DNA of 37,709 nucleotides from Promethearchaeota archaeon (lineage in GTDB: Archaea; Asgardarchaeota; Lokiarchaeia; Sigyniarchaeales; SOKP01). The stretch is taken from positions 1 through 37,709 of the forward strand of contig JABXKB010000005.1 of NCBI GenBank assembly GCA_013375485.1, written 5' to 3'. The notes under the pieces are model-generated. The model searched no databases, had not been told where the DNA came from, and was given only the letters and a program-made list of their open reading frames with translations. Shown here piece after piece: positions 32,678 to 37,709 of this stretch (the stretch's first letter is position 1; each line of letters begins with the position of its first letter). The translations under genes were made by a program, and so were the position numbers.

Positions 32678-33402
32678 ATTTCCCCTCCCTTAATTAGTTT
32701 TACCTCCGGTTCAAAATCCTTATTATTTCGTCTTTTTATTCGCTCTAATAACAAAATTGGGTTTACTTTATAAATTTCTTTAGCTCTATCTATAGGAATT
32801 CCTAAAAGAGTATGACATATGCTTAATAATGATCTTGGATGTCTAAAATCATACATATTATCAAAATTTCCACTAATAATACAATTTACTTTTGATTTTA
32901 GGGCTAATTGAATAAATCTATATAAGTTTCTAAAATTTTTTGATTGATTTATCCTATTTTTTACCATAAGTGGAGCAAGAGAAAATTCTAAAAACGAATT
33001 ATTTTGTTTAATAAGTGAAATTACTCCCGGAGTAAGTGTTTTTATTACTTCAGGATTAGAAAAAGAGACAATATCAACTCTAGTGTCTCTCGCAGCAAGT
33101 AATTGGACTTCTTTTTTTAAAGATTCAATTGAAAGTATGTCTGAAAAATTATTAAAGTGCCGAATCCTTCTTTTAAAATCTTCTCGATTATTTAATCTTA
33201 AGTTTATCCGATAGAAGGTATTTATCTTCGTCTCTACTCTTAGTTTACTTTTAATTTCTAATGGAATTGCCACTATTTTGTTTTCAGGTTCTAAAATTAC
33301 ATTTTTAATACCTAATTTCTCACAAATTTCTAATTTTTTTTTAATATCATTAAAATTATCGAAATTTGCTAGTAACCTTGATTCAAAATATGACAAAAGC
33401 AA
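32674..33402 (-). CDS. rnp3: RNase P protein component 3 (Rpp30)
   Basis: 242 aa, TTG start at 33402 with GAGGT 4 nt upstream (a second TTG two codons later is spaced at 10). TIM-barrel PHP-like fold of the Rpp30 family: LLAARDTRVDIVSFSN, PGVISLIKQNNSFLEFSLAPLM split across ~124-145, and the hallmark C-terminal blocks CIISGNFDNMYDFRHPRSLL and LLGIPIDRAKEIYKVNP. With Pop5 it forms the subcomplex that activates the RNase P catalytic domain. The 3' end overlaps the start of pop5. First gene of the operon. Confidence 0.93.
   Translation of the reverse strand: MLLSYFESRLLANFDNFNDIKKKLEICEKLGIKNVILEPENKIVAIPLEIKSKLRVETKINTFYRINLRLNNREDFKRRIRHFNNFSDILSIESLKKEVQLLAARDTRVDIVSFSNPEVIKTLTPGVISLIKQNNSFLEFSLAPLMVKNRINQSKNFRNLYRFIQLALKSKVNCIISGNFDNMYDFRHPRSLLSICHTLLGIPIDRAKEIYKVNPILLLERIKRRNNKDFEPEVKLIKGGEI
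32682..32688 (-). promoter_or_regulatory. Shine-Dalgarno (GGAGGGG) for pop5
   Basis: A perfect GGAGG core on the minus strand, embedded in the last codons of rpp30 and 6 nt before ATA 32675-32677. It is the strongest SD in the operon and fixes the Pop5 start near 32674-32677, far upstream of GTG 32617. Confidence 0.75.
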
Positions 33403-33412
33403 TATTACCTCA

Positions 33413-33432
33413 AAAGAACTACTTGGTTCTTT
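33413..33432 (-). promoter_or_regulatory. Inverted repeat between TATA and start of the RNase P operon
   Basis: AAAGAAC and GTTCTTT, 7-bp perfect arms with a 6-nt spacer. On the minus strand it follows a TATA-like ATAATTATAAAG (~33431-33442) and ends 11 nt before the rpp30 TTG, next to the SD GAGGT. It could be an operator covering the transcription start, or a 5'-UTR hairpin if transcription begins upstream. Confidence 0.4.
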
Positions 33433-33522
33433 ATAATTATGTTAAGAAAGGGAAAAATAAATAAATTTTATTATCAATAAATATTTAAAATGTAAATTTT
33501 TGAAATTAAATGATGATTTCTA

Positions 33523-34812
33523 GTGGTTAAAAAAAGAAAACTTTCAGAAATCAGAAAAAAGATTAAGAATGGTTCTGCAGTTGTATTGACCGTTCAAGAA
33601 TTGTTAGAGCGGATTAATGAAGGCGAGAAGGTTAAATTTGAAGATGTAGATGTTGTTACAACCGCTACTAAAGGACTTATGAGTGGAATTATGGGGATCT
33701 TCTCTTTTCGACTCTCACCACCTAAAACATTGAGAAAATTTACTGAAGTTGATATTAACGGAATACCCGCCTTTCCTGGACCGTGCCCAAATGAATATTT
33801 AGGTATCGTAGATCTGATTATCTATGGTACTACTCAAAGTAAAACAATAGATAATTATTGTGGCGGTTCTCTTTTTAGAGATATCGTTGAAGGAAAATCA
33901 GTAACAATTGTAGCTATGAGCGCTGAGGGTGATACTATTGAAAAACAATTGAAATTAGAAGATATGCAATTTGCTAAATTAGTAGGTACTAGACAAGCTA
34001 TTAAAAATTATAATGCAATGATTAATTGTGAAACACATCAAGTTAATACTATTTTCTCCTGTCTGCCTTTTTCGCCTAATAAAGCAGAAATAACTTTTTC
34101 GGGATGTGGTGCGCTTAATCCTTTTCAAAATGATCCCGAATTCGAATCATTTGGAGTTGGATCTCCTGTTCTTGTAAATGGAACTATTGGGTATCTAATG
34201 GGTCCTGGAACTCGTAATTATATAGAAAAGCCAAACATGATGACAATTGCTCCATTTGAAGGAATGAAGCAAGAATATATGGGTGCTTTCAAAACTTCTT
34301 ATGGTTTAGAACCTATCTGTAGTATAGCCCTTCCTATTCCCATACTAAATGAAAAAATATTCAATAATATTGTAAAATCTGATAAATTTGTTAAATTAAC
34401 GATTTTAAGTCTTGTAGGGCGTGAAAAAGTAGGAGAAATGACTTATGGTGATGTTTGGGATAACAATTTTATTATGAAGTTTAACTCTGATGCGTGTAAA
34501 AATTGTGAAGAATGTAAAGCTATTGATAAATGTCCTACTGATGCTTTTATTATAAAAGATGGTAAGATCTCTGCTGTAGATCGTTCTCGTTGTTTTAATT
34601 GTGGTAATTGCACTCATTTATGTCCAGAAGCGTTTGATTTAGATTTAAAATTAGTAAGATTCGAAGATACAGATGTCCCAATTGTTTTAAGACAGTCAGA
34701 TAGATATGGTGCGATAAATTTAGCTGAACAACTAAAATTGATGATTCTAAAGGGGGAATTTCCCTTAAGAAAACCAATTAGTAAATTACTATTTGCAGAA
34801 ACAGTAAAATAG
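33523..34812 (+). CDS. DUF39/COG1900 homocysteine biosynthesis protein fused to 2[4Fe-4S] ferredoxin
   Basis: 429 aa from a GTG; a TATA-like AATAAATATTTAAA ~35 nt upstream fits a leaderless mRNA. The first ~310 residues are COG1900: VTTATKGLMSGIMGIFS, PAFPGPCPNEYLGIVDLIIYG, NYCGGSLFRDIV, TFSGCGALNPF and GTIGYLMGPGTRN. The family converts aspartate semialdehyde to homocysteine by sulfide/persulfide transfer in methanogens; conserved Cys in PGPC, NYCGG and SGCG are candidate persulfide sites. Residues ~325-375 are a bacterial-type ferredoxin with CKNCEECKAIDKCP and CFNCGNCTHLCP. In methanogens the ferredoxin is often a separate NIL-ferredoxin protein, while fusions also exist. The NIL domain is absent here. 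Implies anaerobic sulfur assimilation. Confidence 0.85.
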   Translation: MVKKRKLSEIRKKIKNGSAVVLTVQELLERINEGEKVKFEDVDVVTTATKGLMSGIMGIFSFRLSPPKTLRKFTEVDINGIPAFPGPCPNEYLGIVDLIIYGTTQSKTIDNYCGGSLFRDIVEGKSVTIVAMSAEGDTIEKQLKLEDMQFAKLVGTRQAIKNYNAMINCETHQVNTIFSCLPFSPNKAEITFSGCGALNPFQNDPEFESFGVGSPVLVNGTIGYLMGPGTRNYIEKPNMMTIAPFEGMKQEYMGAFKTSYGLEPICSIALPIPILNEKIFNNIVKSDKFVKLTILSLVGREKVGEMTYGDVWDNNFIMKFNSDACKNCEECKAIDKCPTDAFIIKDGKISAVDRSRCFNCGNCTHLCPEAFDLDLKLVRFEDTDVPIVLRQSDRYGAINLAEQLKLMILKGEFPLRKPISKLLFAETVK

Positions 34813-34935
34813 AACTCAAGGACACTACAGATGTTTTAGGGGATTATCTTGAATTTATTGCTTTCTAATTTATAAATATTTGTTGATTCCCTTTTTTATA
34901 ATAAACTTTATTTTTTATTTATAATAGGTCTAAAT

Positions 34936-36669
34936 ATGTCAAATCAAATGTTAAATGGTGGCGATTTGCTTGTTAAATGCCTAATAAAAGAAGGCATTAC
35001 CAAAATTTTCGGTCTTGTTGGTGGAGAATTACTAAAGATTTATGATGCTATTGAACGCTGGGGTCGTGAAGAGGGAATTGACACTGTAATGGTCCGGCAC
35101 GAACAAGCCGGAGCACATATGGCAGACGCATGGGCAAGAGCAACTGGAGAAATCGGGGTTTGTTTAGGGACAGCAGGACCTGGAGTCACTCATTTGATTC
35201 CAGCTGTTGCAGCAGCGAATGCAGATTCGATACCAATGTTGGTAATTGGTTCTCAAATCGCTAGAATGTTTGATAATATTGGAATATTACAAGGCGATTT
35301 AGACCAGATGAGTCTAATGAAACCTATTACTAAATTGCAAATTTCAGTAGAAGATCCATATGAAATACCACATGCGGTTCAAAGATGTATAAGAACTGCA
35401 ATGACTGGAAGAAGAGGTCCTGTATTTCTCGAGTTGAGGGAAACAGCGTTAGTTAGGGAAGCTACGGAGGATGACTTTAAAAGAATTATAGATCCAGAAT
35501 ATTACCGTCCATTATGTAGACCTGCTGGAAATATAGAAGGCATAATTGAGGCAGTAGAGCTTTTAAAGACTGCTGATAAACCTTTAATTGTAGCTGGGGG
35601 CGGTATCAATGCTTCAGAAGCTTTTGATGAGCTAAAGAAGTTATCAGAAACATACAATATTCCTGCTGGAACAACTTTAAGTGGAATAGGAGTAGTTACA
35701 ACAGATAAAACATTTGTAGGGGGAAAATTGACAGCAATGGCATATAGAAGAGCTGCTATTGAAGCAAATGTAATTCTATCTCTTGGGTGTAAATGGGACT
35801 ATACGATTATCTACGGAGCTTCCCCGCTTTGGAACCAAGATCAAAAAATTATCCAAGTTGATATAGACCCAACTGAAATTGGTAAAAATAGACCTGTAAA
35901 CGTTGGTATTGTTGGAGATGCAAAAGCTGTCATTAATCAACTATTAGAAGAAATGGAAAAGAATCTTCCTAAAGAAAAAGTTACTGAATGGTCTCAATGG
36001 AATGAATATTTGCAAGATGTAAGGAAAAATGATAAAGAACAGCTAGAAAAAATGTTAAAATCTCATAAATTACCTATGAAACCTCACAGACTTATATATG
36101 AAGTCTTAGATTTCATACCAGATGATACACAATTAGTCATCGATGGAGGAGATATTTTTGTTTTTTCATGGGATTTAATAAGCCTTAAACCACGCCCTCC
36201 AAGAAGTTTTTATCGCTCTGTTTCAATGGGTCATTTAGGTATTGGGATACCGTATGCTATTGGTGCACAAATGGCTAAACCAGATAAACTAGTCATATGT
36301 ATTACTGGAGATGGTAGCTTTATGTTTAATGTACAAGAATTGGAAACCGCAGTAAGGTTAAATCTACCAATAATTACTATAATCGGAAATAATTGTGCGT
36401 GGGGTATGATAAAGTCAAATCAAAAGCTTAATTTGGGTAAAAGATACTGTGATGTAGATTTTCCACCAATAGATTATGCAGAAATTGCTCGAGGTTTTGG
36501 ATGCCACGGAGAGAAAATAAGTAAACCTGAAGATATAAAACCAGCACTGCAACGTGCCATTGATTCAAAAAAACCGGCAGTCATTGATGTAGATATCGCT
36601 TTTGAAACGCCCCCTGCAATGAAATTACTTGGTCTCTATAAGAAGAATAAAGGTTTATTTGGAAAATAA
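34936..36669 (+). CDS. ThDP-dependent acetolactate synthase-like enzyme
   Basis: 577 aa, ATG start. PYR domain: FGLVGGELLKIYDAI and catalytic E56 in VRHEQAGAHMADAWAR, then GVCLGTAGPGVTHLIPAVAAA. Central FAD/ADP-like domain ~190-330 (KPLIVAGGGINASEAFDEL). PP domain with the ThDP motif GDGSFMFNVQELETAVRLN ending in NN at ~457-487. Full-length for the acetohydroxyacid synthase/oxalyl-CoA decarboxylase/benzoylformate decarboxylase superfamily. No IlvN-type regulatory subunit is adjacent; instead an SDR follows by 23 nt, so a role outside branched-chain amino acid synthesis (2-oxo acid decarboxylation or carboligation followed by reduction) is plausible. Exact substrate unresolved. Confidence 0.85.
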   Translation: MSNQMLNGGDLLVKCLIKEGITKIFGLVGGELLKIYDAIERWGREEGIDTVMVRHEQAGAHMADAWARATGEIGVCLGTAGPGVTHLIPAVAAANADSIPMLVIGSQIARMFDNIGILQGDLDQMSLMKPITKLQISVEDPYEIPHAVQRCIRTAMTGRRGPVFLELRETALVREATEDDFKRIIDPEYYRPLCRPAGNIEGIIEAVELLKTADKPLIVAGGGINASEAFDELKKLSETYNIPAGTTLSGIGVVTTDKTFVGGKLTAMAYRRAAIEANVILSLGCKWDYTIIYGASPLWNQDQKIIQVDIDPTEIGKNRPVNVGIVGDAKAVINQLLEEMEKNLPKEKVTEWSQWNEYLQDVRKNDKEQLEKMLKSHKLPMKPHRLIYEVLDFIPDDTQLVIDGGDIFVFSWDLISLKPRPPRSFYRSVSMGHLGIGIPYAIGAQMAKPDKLVICITGDGSFMFNVQELETAVRLNLPIITIIGNNCAWGMIKSNQKLNLGKRYCDVDFPPIDYAEIARGFGCHGEKISKPEDIKPALQRAIDSKKPAVIDVDIAFETPPAMKLLGLYKKNKGLFGK

Positions 36670-36692
36670 TATCAAATTAAGAGTAAAATAAT

Positions 36693-37490
36693 ATGTTAGA
36701 AGAAAAATTTTTGGAAGGAAAAGTAGCTCTTGTTACAGGAGCCGGAAGTGGATTTGGTCGTGAAATGGCAATTGCTTTCGCAAGTAAAAGCGCCAATTTA
36801 GTATTAAATGATATAAACCTTGAGAGTATTGAAGAAACTCGGGATATTATTCTAAAATCGAATAAAGTTGAAATTTTACTTGAACAGGCAGATATATCTG
36901 ATGAAGAACAAGTAAATATCATGAGTAAGAACATTTTTCAAAAATTTGATAATTTGTTTATTTTAGTTAATAATGCAGGTATAAGAGGAGGTTCCTCAAG
37001 TCTCAAGACTAAAACTAACGATTACAATAGAGTTATGGATGTAAATGTGAAAGGTCCTTGGAATGTATCAAAAGCATTTTATAGGAAAATGAGTAAACAA
37101 AAATTTGACCCAATAGCAGGTAAAATTATTAACATAACATCATGTGCAGGTACCGAATGTGGTTTAAACCCCTTTATAGGAATGTATAGTGTTAGTAAAG
37201 CTGCGCTTATTGCTTTTACGAAGCTTTGGGCACTTGAATTGGGACCGAGCAACATAACTGTAAATGCGATTTGCCCAGGAATTTTCCTCACGCCGATATA
37301 CAATAATGATCCTGATTTTATTAGGGAATGGATTAAATTACGGAATATTAAACTTCCAATTAACCAAATTGGAGAGGCTAGACAGGTCGCAGACGTTGCT
37401 TTGTTCTTAGCGTCGCCAGCATCAGATTATATTACAGGACAAAATATAATAATTGATGGCGGAATGACAATCAGTATCAACAAGCTCTAA
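36693..37490 (+). CDS. Short-chain dehydrogenase/reductase (SDR)
   Basis: 265 aa, ATG start, 23 nt after the ThDP enzyme on the same strand. Classical SDR: cofactor loop TGAGSGFG (15-22), NDINLES after strand 2 (acidic Asp, favouring NAD), NNAG (93-96), catalytic S150 in NITSCAG, Y165-x3-K169 in MYSVSKAAL, and the C-terminal GQNIIIDGGMT typical of FabG/glucose dehydrogenase-like members. Reduces a carbonyl or oxidises an alcohol; it may act on the product of the preceding ThDP enzyme. Confidence 0.92.
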   Translation: MLEEKFLEGKVALVTGAGSGFGREMAIAFASKSANLVLNDINLESIEETRDIILKSNKVEILLEQADISDEEQVNIMSKNIFQKFDNLFILVNNAGIRGGSSSLKTKTNDYNRVMDVNVKGPWNVSKAFYRKMSKQKFDPIAGKIINITSCAGTECGLNPFIGMYSVSKAALIAFTKLWALELGPSNITVNAICPGIFLTPIYNNDPDFIREWIKLRNIKLPINQIGEARQVADVALFLASPASDYITGQNIIIDGGMTISINKL

Positions 37491-37565
37491 TCTTTTAATG
37501 ATAAGGTACATTAATGCGCTTATAATTTTCTGAGTTTGTTTCAAATAAAAAAAGAGAGAAAATAT

Positions 37566-37582
37566 ATTCCGCATAGCGGAAT
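37566..37582 (-). terminator. Intrinsic-type terminator hairpin
   Basis: ATTCCGC-ATA-GCGGAAT, 7-bp arms. On the minus strand it is followed by a T-rich stretch ending in a run of seven T (plus-strand A-run ~37547-37553). It overlaps the stop codon of the micro-ORF just upstream on the minus strand. On the plus strand the following bases are not a T-run, so it serves the minus-strand transcript. Confidence 0.6.
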
Positions 37583-37617
37583 TATTTTGCTGGGGGATCG
37601 GTATATCCTGCTGGCAT
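37582..37617 (-). CDS. Possible 11-codon micro-ORF with strong SD
   Basis: ATG at 37617, stop TAA at 37582-37584; the peptide is MPAGYTDPPAK. GGAGG (plus CCTCC 37626-37630) lies 8 nt before the ATG and a terminator hairpin begins at the stop. The frame is open 17 codons further upstream and hydrophobic there (LITFIVLTTPFLEAL), so it may instead be the end of a ~28-residue hydrophobic peptide. GC content is above the surrounding DNA. Regulatory leader or microprotein; function unknown. Confidence 0.35.
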   Translation of the reverse strand: MPAGYTDPPAK

Positions 37618-37709
37618 CTTTAAGGCCTCCAAAAATGGTGTGGTTAATACTATAAATGTAATAAGATTCTATCTTTTCGGAACGTGTCAAGCTATCAATA
37701 ATAATTAGT

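Noticed and set aside
1-37709. CRISPR arrays, insertion sequences, integrated prophage
   Set aside because: No regularly spaced direct repeats, transposase or phage structural genes, or flanking duplications were seen.

Overview
The window is very AT-rich chromosomal DNA from an archaeon, almost certainly an Asgard (Lokiarchaeia-like) lineage. The placement is inferred from gene content: a Rag/Gtr-type small GTPase with its C-terminal roadblock-like domain, a free-standing roadblock protein, a longin-like/winged-helix protein, an archaeal Rqc2/NEMF, archaeal RNase P subunits Rpp30 and Pop5, an Orc1/Cdc6-like protein, archaeal-type ValRS and PyrI, an intron-bearing tRNA, GGAGG/GGTGA ribosome-binding sites and TATA-type promoters. 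No rRNA, CRISPR array, IS element or prophage was seen.

Layout. (1) 1-2013: 3' end of a glycyl-radical enzyme, a zinc-finger/Vsr-like endonuclease homolog, and a tRNA-Ala(CGC) interrupted by two small introns. (2) 2046-4649: ValRS. (3) 12613-4668, minus strand: a degenerate Orc1/Cdc6-like protein, then SMC, ScpA and ScpB, a complete condensin operon with several odd features. (4) 15382-12818, minus: HAD phosphatase, nitrilase-family amidohydrolase, Rag-like GTPase. (5) 15575-19094: longin/winged-helix protein, small winged-helix protein, a GC-rich islet, a DUF2095-like protein, a RecB/Cas4-type PD-(D/E)XK protein, a small membrane protein. (6) 23953-19251, minus: two overlapping genes for very large uncharacterised helical proteins, with a roadblock gene divergent from them. 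(7) 25020-30000: CTP-dependent lipid kinase/CDP-DAG synthase-like membrane protein, PyrI, an EMC6-like membrane protein, Rqc2, a GDPD phosphodiesterase. (8) 31223-30011: a cell-surface CBM9/DOMON-like protein and a membrane protein. (9) 33402-31417: RNase P operon (Rpp30, Pop5, two unknowns). (10) 33523-37490: homocysteine-biosynthesis DUF39/ferredoxin fusion, ThDP enzyme, SDR; then a micro-ORF with its own SD and terminator at the window end.

The most unusual signals are these. At least three genes (ScpA, the roadblock protein, Pop5) have recognisable domain sequence upstream of any ATG/GTG/TTG, and each has a well-spaced Shine-Dalgarno sequence in front of an in-frame ATT or ATA; this suggests genuine AUU/AUA initiation, or recurrent sequence error. 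The tRNA-Ala reads perfectly only after two non-canonical introns flanking the anticodon arm are removed. The SMC protein is about 1480 residues long and has a helical centre in place of a recognisable SMC hinge. The Rag-like GTPase and longin/roadblock proteins lie close together.
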